A DNA stretch of 64,000 nucleotides from Sphingobacterium pedocola (GTDB taxonomy: Bacteria; Bacteroidota; Bacteroidia; Sphingobacteriales; Sphingobacteriaceae): contig NZ_MU158692.1 of the NCBI RefSeq assembly GCF_015209965.1, forward strand, positions 62,001 to 126,000, in the 5' to 3' direction. The position numbers and the translations under genes are program-made. Below the pieces are notes generated by a model that had not been told where the DNA came from, did not search any database, and was given only the letters and a program-made list of their open reading frames with translations. How positions within the stretch are numbered: the first letter of the stretch is position 1; every line of letters starts with the position of its first letter. This document shows positions 1 through 9,322 of this stretch, one piece after another.

Positions 1-1
1 A

Positions 2-2722
2 AAAAAATTAACAAGTACCGGTGCAGTGAGCTCCATTAAAGGCGCAGATATACGGCAGGTACCCACCTCAAGTGTACAGAATGCGCTAACCGGAAGGCTT
101 CCGGGTTTTGTGTCTGTGCAACGATCTGGGCAACCCGGAAGGGATGCTTCTGATTTTTACATACGGGGCGTCAGTTCACTAAACCCAGACGGTAACCAAC
201 CTCTGATCATTGTCGATGACATCGAATATACCTACGACCAATTATCGCAGATTAATGTGAACGAAATTGAAAGTATCTCGATTTTAAAAGACGCATCGAC
301 GACTGCTATCTTCGGGATCAAGGGCGCCAATGGTGTATTGGTCGTAAAGACACGTCGTGGAGAATCTGGAACGCCTAAGATCAATGTACGTCTAGAATCT
401 GGTTTACAAAGCCCGGTGACTAGATTGAAATTTGCGAATGCGTATGAAAGTGCCTTGCTGTGGAATGAAGCTATTGCGAATACGGCAAATGACAACACTT
501 ATCAGCCTTTTAGCGCCGAGGCCTTAGCTCATTTTCGCGATGGTGATGATCCGTACGGGCATCCGGATGTAAACTGGTATGAGCGTATTTTCAAACCAAA
601 CAGTCTGCAATACAACAGTAATGTAGACATTACCGGAGGTAGCGAGGCCATCAAGTATTTTATATCGGGAGGGGCTTTTTCCCAAGATGGAAACTTATAC
701 GATTTTGAAAACGAGGGGAATAAAGTCAACAACAACTATTATTACCGCCGTTTCAATCTGCGATCTAATCTTGACGTCCAAGCAACAAAGAGTTTGAAGC
801 TGCGACTGGATATGAGAGCAAATTTCAATCGAATAAATACACCCAGAGCAGGTAATATTGTTGGAGAGGTTTTTGATTTCAACAAGATTCGTCCTTGGTC
901 GGCTCCCTTTCTAAATCCCGATGGTTCGTATGCCTATGCTAGCGATACCCAGGAATTACTGCCTACCGTCAATGCGCGCTTGGGAACTTCGGGATATCAT
1001 GTGGACAGACGTAACGATATCAACATGCTTTTTGGGGGTACTCAGGATTTAAATATCATTACACAAGGCCTATCGCTCTCTACTAGAGTAGCCTATGCTA
1101 GTATCGAATCCAACGGCCGCGAGCAGGGGCGCGATAGAATCCCTGTATACCGGTATTTTCCCGATTCCGACTCGTATATCTTAAAAGGTGGTGCTCCTTA
1201 CGTCATGGACAATTATACGCTCCGGGCAACTCAAGGGGATTACAATAGCCGCGTAAACGTACAGGCCAACCTGAGCTATAGTAGGACTTTTGGTGCGCAC
1301 CATGTGAACTCGCTATTATTATACAACCGTGAGTCGTATAATAGCCGGGGAGATAAGAGAACAAACTGGATCCCGCAAAATTTCCAGGGTTTTACGTTAA
1401 GGACAGGCTACCATTATCAAGAGAAATACCTCGCGGATTTGACCGTGGCATACAACGGTTCGGACCGGTTTCAAGCGGACCAGCGGTACGGATTTTTCCC
1501 TGCTGTTTCCGTGGGATACAACCTGGCAAAGGAAAAATTCTTCCAGGAGCGGTTTGATTTTGTCGACTTATTCAAGTTCCGAGGATCGTACGGCGTTGTC
1601 GGATCGGATAAGGTTGCTGGCGACCGTTACCTGTTCCAACAGGTTTATAATGAGGGAGGAAGTTATTCTTTTGGGGTAGCGCATCAACCGGAAGGTACGA
1701 TTTACGAGGGAAACCTAGGCAATAGCAATGTCACCTGGGAAAAACAGTCTTCCCTTGACATCGGGTTGGATATGAGTTTATTCAACAACAAGTTCTCGTT
1801 AGCGGCAGATTATTTTAACAACATTCGATATGATCAATTAGTGACTTCCCAATCACTGCCCCTACATATTGGTGTAGGCGTGTCTCCAACTAATATTGCA
1901 CGCGTCAGAAACAGTGGGGTAGAATTTGAACTCAACTACAACGATCATATCGGGGCATTTAATTATAACGTAAAGGGTGTCTTGACCTACTTTAGAAACA
2001 AGATCCTATTTCAGGACGAACCTACACCGGCTTTCCCTTGGCTACAACTAACAGGGCATCAAGTAGGACAGCCAATGGGTTATTTGTTCGACGGATTTTA
2101 CACGGAAGAAAATCTCGACAACAGTCCGAAACCGGCAGGTGGGTATGAGGCGCGTCCCGGTGATTTGCGCTACAAAGACCTTAATGGCGACGGGCTGATC
2201 GACGACTACGACCAAAGTGTTATTGGGAGGCCGAATGTTCCCAATACAAGTTTCGGACTGACCTTGGGCGGCAGCTTTAAAGGATTAAGCTTCAGTGTTT
2301 TACTACAGGGAACAACAGACTATAGTTTTAGTGTACAGGGTAGCGGTATAGAACCTTTCAAAAGCCAGTTCCAACCCATCCATCAAGAACGCTGGACTCC
2401 CGAAACGGCTTCGACAGCGAAATTCCCTCGTTTGACCACTAATCCGACAACCATCAATAGCCCGTCATCCTACATGTCAGACTTTTGGTTGATCGACGCG
2501 ACATACCTGAGGCTAAAAACGGTCGAATTGGGATATCAAATGCCTGACCGTTGGTTACCTTTGAAGATCAGTAATGCGCGGATATACCTCAGTGGGTATA
2601 ACCTATTGACCTGGACAAATTATTCGCTGTATCAACAAGATCCTGAGGTGACATCCAATACAGCAGGGGACGCTTATCAGAATCAACGTGTTATTAATTT
2701 AGGTATTCAAATCGGTCTTTAA
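2..2722 (+). CDS. SusC/RagA-type TonB-dependent receptor, 5' end outside window
   Basis: The reading frame is open from base 2, so the gene starts upstream of the window; the first in-window GTG at 26 lies inside the plug domain and is not the start. The visible part begins with a plug segment (KLTSTGAVSSIKG) and continues with an RGV motif and an ILKDAS...GIKGANGVLVVKT block typical of SusC proteins. The remaining roughly 750 residues are the outer-membrane beta barrel. The protein should import an oligomer or similar solute across the outer membrane using TonB energy. Signal peptide and carboxypeptidase-like N-terminal domain are off the edge. No susD follows; a small secreted protein, an Lgt-like protein and a lipoprotein do. 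Confidence 0.95.
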   Translation, partial: KKLTSTGAVSSIKGADIRQVPTSSVQNALTGRLPGFVSVQRSGQPGRDASDFYIRGVSSLNPDGNQPLIIVDDIEYTYDQLSQINVNEIESISILKDASTTAIFGIKGANGVLVVKTRRGESGTPKINVRLESGLQSPVTRLKFANAYESALLWNEAIANTANDNTYQPFSAEALAHFRDGDDPYGHPDVNWYERIFKPNSLQYNSNVDITGGSEAIKYFISGGAFSQDGNLYDFENEGNKVNNNYYYRRFNLRSNLDVQATKSLKLRLDMRANFNRINTPRAGNIVGEVFDFNKIRPWSAPFLNPDGSYAYASDTQELLPTVNARLGTSGYHVDRRNDINMLFGGTQDLNIITQGLSLSTRVAYASIESNGREQGRDRIPVYRYFPDSDSYILKGGAPYVMDNYTLRATQGDYNSRVNVQANLSYSRTFGAHHVNSLLLYNRESYNSRGDKRTNWIPQNFQGFTLRTGYHYQEKYLADLTVAYNGSDRFQADQRYGFFPAVSVGYNLAKEKFFQERFDFVDLFKFRGSYGVVGSDKVAGDRYLFQQVYNEGGSYSFGVAHQPEGTIYEGNLGNSNVTWEKQSSLDIGLDMSLFNNKFSLAADYFNNIRYDQLVTSQSLPLHIGVGVSPTNIARVRNSGVEFELNYNDHIGAFNYNVKGVLTYFRNKILFQDEPTPAFPWLQLTGHQVGQPMGYLFDGFYTEENLDNSPKPAGGYEARPGDLRYKDLNGDGLIDDYDQSVIGRPNVPNTSFGLTLGGSFKGLSFSVLLQGTTDYSFSVQGSGIEPFKSQFQPIHQERWTPETASTAKFPRLTTNPTTINSPSSYMSDFWLIDATYLRLKTVELGYQMPDRWLPLKISNARIYLSGYNLLTWTNYSLYQQDPEVTSNTAGDAYQNQRVINLGIQIGL

Positions 2723-2752
2723 TGATTTTTTAATTTTTTAACTATATTTAAT

Positions 2753-3199
2753 ATGAAAAACTTAATTAGAATATTAGTTTTTGCTATCGTGGCAAGTGGT
2801 GCATCTTCTTTATTTGCAAGAGACACACATCTGAAGGAAAATGATCTCAACCAACCTTCTATATCAAGTTATAAGGTTCGCGTCGTTGTAAATAAAGAGC
2901 CAGACCCTTCTCCTATGCTTAACCGTTACAGAATTGTATCCTACGTCTATGCAGATAATGATACAACTATAAATGTCCCCATTCCGTCGCCCATTACTGT
3001 AACGGGTAGAATAACTTGGAATGGAGGTATAAGTTATCATCCGATAAGTTTGACAATTTCTCAATCTGGTATTTCGACCCAAAATTATGAGTTTAACAAA
3101 CCGGATGAGCTTACGGCAGACAATTTGGAATATGTTTCGTTGTCAACTTATAATTTAGGTGGAATACCCGTTTCATTTGATGGGCTCCTCTTTTGGTAA
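2753..3199 (+). CDS. small exported protein of unknown function
   Basis: I do not recognise this 148-residue protein. It opens with a clear signal peptide (KNLIRILVFAIVASGASSLFA), and cleavage after LFA is plausible. The mature part is rich in beta-forming, polar residues (repeated V, T, S, Y), with no cysteines, and resembles a small beta-sandwich. It lies 30 bp after the susC gene and 10 bp before the Lgt-like gene, so it is almost certainly co-transcribed. Its position after susC, where a susD would normally be, suggests an accessory periplasmic or surface role; that is inference. Confidence 0.75.
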   Translation: MKNLIRILVFAIVASGASSLFARDTHLKENDLNQPSISSYKVRVVVNKEPDPSPMLNRYRIVSYVYADNDTTINVPIPSPITVTGRITWNGGISYHPISLTISQSGISTQNYEFNKPDELTADNLEYVSLSTYNLGGIPVSFDGLLFW

Positions 3200-3209
3200 A
3201 TGACAGCAT

Positions 3210-4379
3210 ATGTTTCCGACACTCTCTCACCTCGTCAACTATCTGCTCGGCACGGATTTTTCCTGGCCCATACCTACATTTGGGTTCTTTGTGGGGTTAT
3301 CGTTCGTACTTTCCTATCTGACCTTTCGAGCGGAGTTTGTGCGGAAGGAGCGTATAGGTGCGATTACGGCTTTTGAAGAGCGAACACCGCCCGTACGGGA
3401 AATAATATGGGTCATTCTGATCGGCTATGGCGTCACCGGGTTCCTGATTGGATATAAAGGGATTGCATTTTTTTTGGATGCAACAGCTTTTTGGGCTAAT
3501 CCTTTCCGTTGGATATTTTCTAGTGACGGTCACTTGTTGGGAGGGCTGATACTGTCGAGTTTGTTTGTGGCCTTTATTTTACTGACGTACAAACGGTCAG
3601 AAAGGAAGGTTGCACAGGACGGAATACGGACAGTACACCCCAAAGAGCTTATGCCTACATTGGTTCTCTGGGCGGCCGTCACCGGATTTATAGGGGCGAA
3701 ACTGCTTAATATTTTCGAGGACTATCGTCTCTATCAATCGCACTCCATATGGGACATGTTGCGCTTTAGCGGGTTAACATTTTGGGGCGGGCTTCTGTTT
3801 GGCGCGACGAGTTACTTGTACATTGGTATGCGGAAAGGGATAGACTGGCGGCATTTGGCCGATATTGGCTCGTTAGGTATGTTGGTAGCCTACGGCGTGG
3901 GAAGGATTGGATGCCATCTCTCTGGGGATGGTGATTGGGGAATTGTAAATACCGTAGAAAAACCTTTTTCTTGGTTGCCTAACTGGATGTGGTCTTTTAA
4001 TTTCCCACATAATGTGATTCATCAAGGGGTGTATATGCCGGGTTGTACCGACAAATATTGTTATGTGCTGCCCGAAGGTGTTTTCCCGACATCGTTTTAC
4101 GAGTCTACCGCGATATTGCTCGCTTTTGCCGTACTGTGGATAATTAAGGGCAGGATAAAAATGCCTGGTGTCCTTTTTACCATTTATCTATTTGTGATAA
4201 GTATTGAACGGTTTCTGATTGAGTTCATCCGCGTCAATTACAAATTTGATGTATTTGGTTTCCTCCTTTCCGAAGCACAGCTAGTCAGTTTGGGGATACT
4301 GCTATTGGCCGTTTTCATGGTCGTCTACTTATCTATAAATCGCTACAATAAACTAATGAAATCTAGAATTCAATTTTAA
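3210..4379 (+). CDS. Lgt-like prolipoprotein diacylglyceryl transferase paralogue
   Basis: A 389-residue polytopic inner-membrane protein with the Lgt family layout. GRIG at 231-234 corresponds to the E. coli Lgt Arg143 region, and ERFLIEFIR (333-341) matches the Arg239/Glu243 region. Two usual residues differ: aligning on the GR motif puts Trp192 (TFWGGL) where E. coli has His103 (SFHGGL), and Cys235 where E. coli has Asn146. Canonical Lgt moves diacylglycerol from phosphatidylglycerol to the lipobox cysteine. This copy may be a divergent Lgt or act on another substrate. It lies between a small exported protein (10 bp upstream) and a lipoprotein (12 bp downstream), so it may serve those partners. 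The start at 3210 was chosen because ATG at 3200 is followed at once by a stop in frame. Confidence 0.8.
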   Translation: MFPTLSHLVNYLLGTDFSWPIPTFGFFVGLSFVLSYLTFRAEFVRKERIGAITAFEERTPPVREIIWVILIGYGVTGFLIGYKGIAFFLDATAFWANPFRWIFSSDGHLLGGLILSSLFVAFILLTYKRSERKVAQDGIRTVHPKELMPTLVLWAAVTGFIGAKLLNIFEDYRLYQSHSIWDMLRFSGLTFWGGLLFGATSYLYIGMRKGIDWRHLADIGSLGMLVAYGVGRIGCHLSGDGDWGIVNTVEKPFSWLPNWMWSFNFPHNVIHQGVYMPGCTDKYCYVLPEGVFPTSFYESTAILLAFAVLWIIKGRIKMPGVLFTIYLFVISIERFLIEFIRVNYKFDVFGFLLSEAQLVSLGILLLAVFMVVYLSINRYNKLMKSRIQF

Positions 4380-4391
4380 ATCGAACAAATT

Positions 4392-6293
4392 ATGACCAAA
4401 AATCTTTTATATTTTGTTGTTCTGCTCTTACTAGGATCCTGTAAAGTAGACTATACGTTGCCACCAAATCCAGGGCGGATGATTAAAAATTTCCAGCTAG
4501 AAGCGGGTCAATATGGTAATTCCAGCATTTTTTCACGGGATGATGTTCATCAGGTCTTGGTGAAAGTAACGTCCGATGCCAATCTAAGTGCGCTAAAACC
4601 GATTATTGAAATTTCGGACGATGCCACAATTCTACCTGCATCGGGTGAAATAATCAATGTTTCGGCAAATAAAACCGTGACTTACACGGTCACTTCGGCT
4701 TCTGGGCAGCAACGGGAATGGAAAGTGGAATTTGCTGTCTATGATTCCGAGATCAGCGAGTACGATACCTATAGCATTTCAAGTATACTGAACGGCAGGG
4801 TAATGCAGATTGCGGGTGATAACAAATTCAATGAAAAATATCTAGAGGACGCGGGTATAGATATCGGAAATCCGCAAATAGCCAATGGCGAAAATCTTCA
4901 GGGATGGCAGGAGTGGGATATTATTTATCATGCTACAGAAGAAGATATAAAATACTATAAATTCAGAAATCTCCATAGTGGAAAGTTCTTAACTGCAGGT
5001 GCTGCCGCTGGGGAGCAACTGAAACAGAAAAGAGTGCCTGCAACTTCCTTGGACGAACAACTGTGGAAAATAACGGAAATTAATCAGACCGGTAAATATG
5101 AAATATCGAATAAAGCGAATGGACTGTATGTTTCCATGACCAGTACACCGGATAAGGTGTTTATTACGCAGGAGCCGAAAGGGGATGATGATCGACAAAA
5201 ATGGGACATCGTAAAGTTACCGAAGGATAGTTATCGGGATGACGACGTATGTCATTTCTTTGAGCGAACGACAGGCTCGGTCGCATTCGATCAGGGCAAC
5301 AGTATACCGCTTTCTGATGGCAGGGTGCTGTGGGTGACACAGGACGCATGGTACCAAGGGTCGATGGCTCCTAATGGTAACTTGTATGGTAACCATTTTA
5401 TATCCTATACCAACTCGGTTATCATTCAGCCTTCTATTGGCGATTGGAGTCCGGCTGCACCAATGATGACAGCCGACGGGCGGGCCAATGGAGGAGTTGG
5501 TAATTTAATTCCTAGATACCCCGGTAAAACTTGGAGCTGGCCGGGAGCTGGCGTTGAAATCGATAATGTGGTGTATATACACAATACGGAAGGTGATGGA
5601 CTTGGATCGGACAATGACCACCAATCACTTTTTAAATTAACTCCAGTTAGTTCCACCCACTGGCAGACCGAACGGACGACACCGGCCGGCTTGACTGCTT
5701 CGGAGAAGATTATGCGGTATGCCAGTGGAATGGTTAAGACAAATGATGGTTATGTATACGTGTATGGTAGCCGTCAACTCCCGGATAGCTTTGGTTTTGA
5801 AACACAGCTATACGTAGCGCGGTTCCCGCAAAACGATCCCCAAAACTGGACATTTTGGAATGGGAGTTCGTGGTTGGCGACGGCAAGTACTACAGCAACA
5901 GCCCATGTAAATACGGGCATGGGCACCAACTATGTGAGCTATCTTAATGGAAAATATATACACCTTACGATGGATCAGGGGTTTTATTGTGGGATACCTT
6001 TAATCAACATGTATATTTCCACAGCAAGCAGTCCGACAGGACCATTTACCCCAAAAAAATTAGTCCATACTTTTACGGAGTACTATAAAGGACAAAATGC
6101 GCGAGTGTATACTCCATTGATTCATGCGTCGTCTGTTAATGGGAAAGATGAACTTTTGGTTACCTACAGCATGAATTTTGGCGCCTGTGTGGACACGGGG
6201 GATGGGGCTATTCAGGAAAGTGATGGCAATTATGACCCTTACTATTACCGGGTAAAGGGTGTACGTATACCCTATGCTAGGTTTGATTTATAA
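4392..6293 (+). CDS. lipoprotein with ricin-like and beta-propeller-like domains
   Basis: The 633-residue protein has a lipoprotein signal ending in LLGSC (Cys17). Residues about 30-120 look like a beta-sandwich of the DUF5018 kind. Residues about 125-280 carry three spaced repeats with Q-x-W/W-D-I endings (WQEWDII, EQLWKI, RQKWDIV), as in ricin-type beta-trefoil lectins. The remaining about 350 residues resemble five-bladed propeller sugar-active or sugar-binding proteins (DUF4185/DUF5005-like), with W-rich repeats and segments such as LYVARFPQND and YISTASSPTGPF. It is probably a cell-surface glycan-binding protein or hydrolase paired with the upstream receptor. Catalytic residues could not be assigned. 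It is the last gene before a strong terminator. Confidence 0.75.
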   Translation: MTKNLLYFVVLLLLGSCKVDYTLPPNPGRMIKNFQLEAGQYGNSSIFSRDDVHQVLVKVTSDANLSALKPIIEISDDATILPASGEIINVSANKTVTYTVTSASGQQREWKVEFAVYDSEISEYDTYSISSILNGRVMQIAGDNKFNEKYLEDAGIDIGNPQIANGENLQGWQEWDIIYHATEEDIKYYKFRNLHSGKFLTAGAAAGEQLKQKRVPATSLDEQLWKITEINQTGKYEISNKANGLYVSMTSTPDKVFITQEPKGDDDRQKWDIVKLPKDSYRDDDVCHFFERTTGSVAFDQGNSIPLSDGRVLWVTQDAWYQGSMAPNGNLYGNHFISYTNSVIIQPSIGDWSPAAPMMTADGRANGGVGNLIPRYPGKTWSWPGAGVEIDNVVYIHNTEGDGLGSDNDHQSLFKLTPVSSTHWQTERTTPAGLTASEKIMRYASGMVKTNDGYVYVYGSRQLPDSFGFETQLYVARFPQNDPQNWTFWNGSSWLATASTTATAHVNTGMGTNYVSYLNGKYIHLTMDQGFYCGIPLINMYISTASSPTGPFTPKKLVHTFTEYYKGQNARVYTPLIHASSVNGKDELLVTYSMNFGACVDTGDGAIQESDGNYDPYYYRVKGVRIPYARFDL

Positions 6294-6315
6294 CTCCTTA
6301 AAATAGAGATAAAAG

Positions 6316-6350
6316 GAGGGCACTATTTGGTATTGCCAAATAGTGCCCTC
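6316..6350 (+). terminator. rho-independent-type hairpin after the lipoprotein gene
   Basis: A perfect 15-bp stem (GAGGGCACTATTTGG and its complement) with the 5-base loop TATTG, followed by a T-rich stretch (TTGTCTTTAT). It lies 23 bases past the stop of the lipoprotein gene and closes the left + strand unit. Confidence 0.85.
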
Positions 6351-6375
6351 TTGTCTTTATCTTCTCCCGGAACTT

Positions 6376-6714
6376 CTAAGAGTTGGTCGAGAATATGGGA
6401 GCACTAGCCACTAAAGCTCTTTTATTCATTTTAAGCATACCCATTGCGCAAAGTCTTTCTGGTTGTAATACGCTTTCCGGATTGCCATCCGTATGTCTAC
6501 CCTGGATACTCATGTCGGAAGCAATGGTACTTGGTGTCAATGTAATTACGCGAATATTTCTTTACGCCATTCTGCCATCATCGGTTGCGATAAGGAAACA
6601 ACAGCAGCTTTCGAAGCCGCATAAGCCGACATGTTTGCCCCTCCTTTCAGACCCGCTGTAGAAGCTACATTCGCGATACCACCTTTACCTTTATTGATGA
6701 TTTTATAATAGATG
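6376..6714 (-). pseudogene. remnant of an SDR-family oxidoreductase
   Basis: On the minus strand a short frame reads GGIANVASTAGLKGGANMSA, then YAASKAAVVSLS: the YxxxK active-site region of a short-chain dehydrogenase/reductase. The frame hits a stop just after EWRKEIFA. In another frame the protein continues as VITLTPSTIASDMSIQ with NKRALVASAPIFSTN at the end, which is the normal C terminus of this family. A frameshift near 6570-6575 and at least one more near 6440-6470 are needed to join the parts. The Rossmann nucleotide-binding N-terminal half is absent. The gene is dead and lies between two convergent terminators. Confidence 0.8.
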
Positions 6715-6804
6715 AGCCCAAAATAGGAAACAGCGGCTATTAGAATATTAAGATTATGTAATTTCATTAATAGGGGTACACTTAAATCGGGTGAGGACAA
6801 ATAA

Positions 6805-6850
6805 ACAAGTCTTCTTTACTTTAAGACACCTTAAAGCAAAGAAGACTTGT
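6805..6850. terminator. long hairpin ending the minus-strand SusC operon
   Basis: Two 21-base arms (starting ACAAGTCTTCTTT and ending AAAGAAGACTTGT) pair with one mismatch around a 4-base loop. It lies 16 bases past the stop of the DUF4998 gene and is flanked by T-rich sequence on both strands, so it could work in both directions. Confidence 0.8.
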
Positions 6851-6866
6851 GCTATAGCTTTTTTTA

Positions 6867-8054
6867 TTAAGGTCTTGAAATCTTGAATTCAATTCCTAAT
6901 GTTCCGTAGACACCAGACGTAGCCGGAGGCACCGAAACGACTTTAATCGCTACGTAAAGATCTCTATCCGAAGAGTGAAGCAGAATAACATCATCGACCA
7001 ACAGTCCTGAAACCCGATTTAAGCCTGTAACAGCTGAATTCTCATAAGCAGCAACCATCTGGCTTCTATCCATCTCGTCTAACTCATTATACAGTGCAAC
7101 CGCTGCCGCGCCCCTGTTTAGTTTTAATCGTGCAACATTACGAACGGGCCAAAAACCTATCGCTGATTGCCAATTAGCCGCAAATGCTTCAAATCCTGTA
7201 CCATCGATCGTAAATAAATTAGATCTCGATCCCGCGCCCAGTGTGTAGCACATATCTATATCCGTTCCTATCGGCCTTGGTATATTGGCTTCAAGAAATA
7301 CTCTAATGAAGTTAAAATCGATGAATTCTGCATTAGCATACTCTCTGCTCACTAAAGTTAGGGAGTTTCGCTTTGTCGCTATCAAATCTACATTAACCGG
7401 ATCTGTATAAAAATACTCAAAGGCATTGGGATGCGCGCGAAATACGGTTCTTACCGAAATTGGCTCGTTTGGATCAGCATCTTGGAACGTACTTACTAAA
7501 GTGGACGAACGTGAAAAAACTTGCTGTTTCGCCCCTGTATTGTCTGTAAATTCGACTTCGACACCAAACAAAGACTCCGATGACATGGCATTCCACACAA
7601 GCGCTATGGAATCAGGGAACACAACACTGTGACTCAAGATCCTATCTTGTATTGTACTTCTAAAGGCATCTCCAGAAACTTTGGTGCTCAATTCCATCGG
7701 GAGCGAGCGGTACCCCTTTCTGTCTGTAGTATAGGCGTTAAACACATAATCGCGCTCTTCTAAATTATCAATTATAACGGACTGACTTTCCATATCGTGA
7801 TCAATGGGAAAAACCAACGAGTCTGTCGTATTCCATCGAATGATCAAATCTCTGGCTTCAGCGTCCTTTGGTGTGAGCATCCCAATCTGTACACGCAGAT
7901 CACCAGGCTGTACCCAAATCGAATCAGGCTTGCCAATATATGTCCGCTCTATGATATAATCTTTATAGTGATGGTCCATTTTTGTACAAGAGGCTAAAAA
8001 GATCACTCCTGCACAAAAAATGCCACCGATTATCGAAATACTATTCTTTCTCAT
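6867..8054 (-). CDS. DUF4998-type surface lipoprotein
   Basis: A 395-residue lipoprotein (lipobox LASC, Cys23). The N-terminal part, with YIGKPDSIWVQPGDLRVQI and an IRWN segment, fits the DUF4998 domain, an FN3-like module found in lipoproteins encoded beside SusC/SusD pairs. The C-terminal half is not recognised but looks beta-rich. It is the last gene of the susC-susD-DUF4959/5000-DUF4998 unit, 33 bp after its neighbour. The role is inferred to be ligand capture on the cell surface. Confidence 0.8.
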   Translation of the reverse strand: MRKNSISIIGGIFCAGVIFLASCTKMDHHYKDYIIERTYIGKPDSIWVQPGDLRVQIGMLTPKDAEARDLIIRWNTTDSLVFPIDHDMESQSVIIDNLEERDYVFNAYTTDRKGYRSLPMELSTKVSGDAFRSTIQDRILSHSVVFPDSIALVWNAMSSESLFGVEVEFTDNTGAKQQVFSRSSTLVSTFQDADPNEPISVRTVFRAHPNAFEYFYTDPVNVDLIATKRNSLTLVSREYANAEFIDFNFIRVFLEANIPRPIGTDIDMCYTLGAGSRSNLFTIDGTGFEAFAANWQSAIGFWPVRNVARLKLNRGAAAVALYNELDEMDRSQMVAAYENSAVTGLNRVSGLLVDDVILLHSSDRDLYVAIKVVSVPPATSGVYGTLGIEFKISRP

Positions 8055-8087
8055 AACATTTTTATTTCTAAGCTGTTATTGTTATTA

Positions 8088-9269
8088 CTATTTTATGGGT
8101 CTTCCCCAAAACTCCAGTTCCGGATAATATACCTGCGTCCGTGGTTCCCATGTAGCCACCGTCTCTATACGGATATAGCGCACCCCCTGTATGCCCAACG
8201 GGAAGTCAAAATCATTTCCGGCTTGCGCGGCAGCTAAATCCTCTTCCGTAAGCCCCGCATTAAGCGTAGTGGGCGGTCGTTTTGAAGGTCTCCAATCATC
8301 CCATTCACCCAGTAGGTGCCAGTTATCAAAATCGGGGTCTAGCGTAGTATTTCCCCAGATACGGATATGTTTTGCATTGGCAGATTGATAATAGAGGTTC
8401 AAGTTCTGCCAGTATTTAAACCGGCTTAGCTGATACGTATTGAGGAGATCGATCGTAATCGTTTTTGGCCAGACCGAACTGGCTAAAGAATAATATCCGT
8501 CTGTCCATGAGGATTTGATTCCATCAAACAGACGCCTCAATCCATACGAGGCCTGACCTATGGCATCTCCCGTCATGACAATCTGATTGAAATTCTGATG
8601 GGTCAGAGGTAGTTTAATCTCTTCCCAAGGCTCGAATACAGCACTTATTGTATCACTAAAATTTTGCCAAGGGTCTCGGGTGTAAACTCCGAACTCTGTA
8701 TTCACAGGGGCCTGTCCGCGAAAATTGAAATTAAAACTCTGGCTTTCCGTAAAGAAAACTTCCACATCCACCCATTCTCCGCTAGTTGGATCCTTCTTAA
8801 CTATACCAATCATGAGCTGCGCACTCGTCGGGTTCGCTCCTTTTACTCGTCCTCCACCCCAGTCGGCGGCAACATCCAATTCGGCCAACACCGTTTGATA
8901 GGGCGGGGTTCCTGGATGTACCGTAATATAGACAGGTGCAGACTCTTGTTCGTCTTTCCCTACCGCATAGAGCGCTACGGAATATTCCCTGGATTGCGCA
9001 AAACCATCTACCAACAATTTATTGTCGTATTTAGACGCTTTCGCTTCTCTTGTCAGACCATGCTCTAACGTGTAGATCGCCTTTACGTAGGTCGTGCGAG
9101 GGTCATCGAGCTTAAATTTAATTGCTGCAGCACCTGGCAGGTTTTCAATGCTATACTGCGATAAGGCATTTGGCGTATCCCCTACGAAGAGGGGCCCGTG
9201 CTTCTCCTCCTGACAAGAGAACAATGCAACGAGCGAGAAGAAATAAATCAATAATTTTAAAATTTTCAT
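8088..9269 (-). CDS. DUF4959-DUF5126-DUF5000 surface lipoprotein
   Basis: A 393-residue lipoprotein with lipobox ALFSC (Cys19) followed by QEEK, which resembles the acidic export signal that sends Bacteroidota lipoproteins to the cell surface. The domain order reads as DUF4959 (about 25-120), DUF5126 (about 125-235) and a C-terminal DUF5000/discoidin-like beta-sandwich (about 240-393) ending in YYPELEFWG. Proteins of this layout accompany SusC/SusD pairs and are thought to bind glycans or other ligands. The gene lies 53 bp after susD. Confidence 0.85.
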   Translation of the reverse strand: MKILKLLIYFFSLVALFSCQEEKHGPLFVGDTPNALSQYSIENLPGAAAIKFKLDDPRTTYVKAIYTLEHGLTREAKASKYDNKLLVDGFAQSREYSVALYAVGKDEQESAPVYITVHPGTPPYQTVLAELDVAADWGGGRVKGANPTSAQLMIGIVKKDPTSGEWVDVEVFFTESQSFNFNFRGQAPVNTEFGVYTRDPWQNFSDTISAVFEPWEEIKLPLTHQNFNQIVMTGDAIGQASYGLRRLFDGIKSSWTDGYYSLASSVWPKTITIDLLNTYQLSRFKYWQNLNLYYQSANAKHIRIWGNTTLDPDFDNWHLLGEWDDWRPSKRPPTTLNAGLTEEDLAAAQAGNDFDFPLGIQGVRYIRIETVATWEPRTQVYYPELEFWGRPIK

Positions 9270-9322
9270 AACACTATTAATAACGATGTATATAAAAGTA
9301 ATCTATTTTCCATCAAGAGCCC

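Noticed and set aside
6383..6661. 92-codon plus-strand frame with a hydrophobic start
   Set aside because: It lies antisense to the SDR remnant, whose protein similarity explains this DNA.
8664..9068. 134-codon frame antisense to the DUF4959/5000 gene
   Set aside because: It is a shadow of the well-supported minus-strand gene, with no signal peptide or motif.
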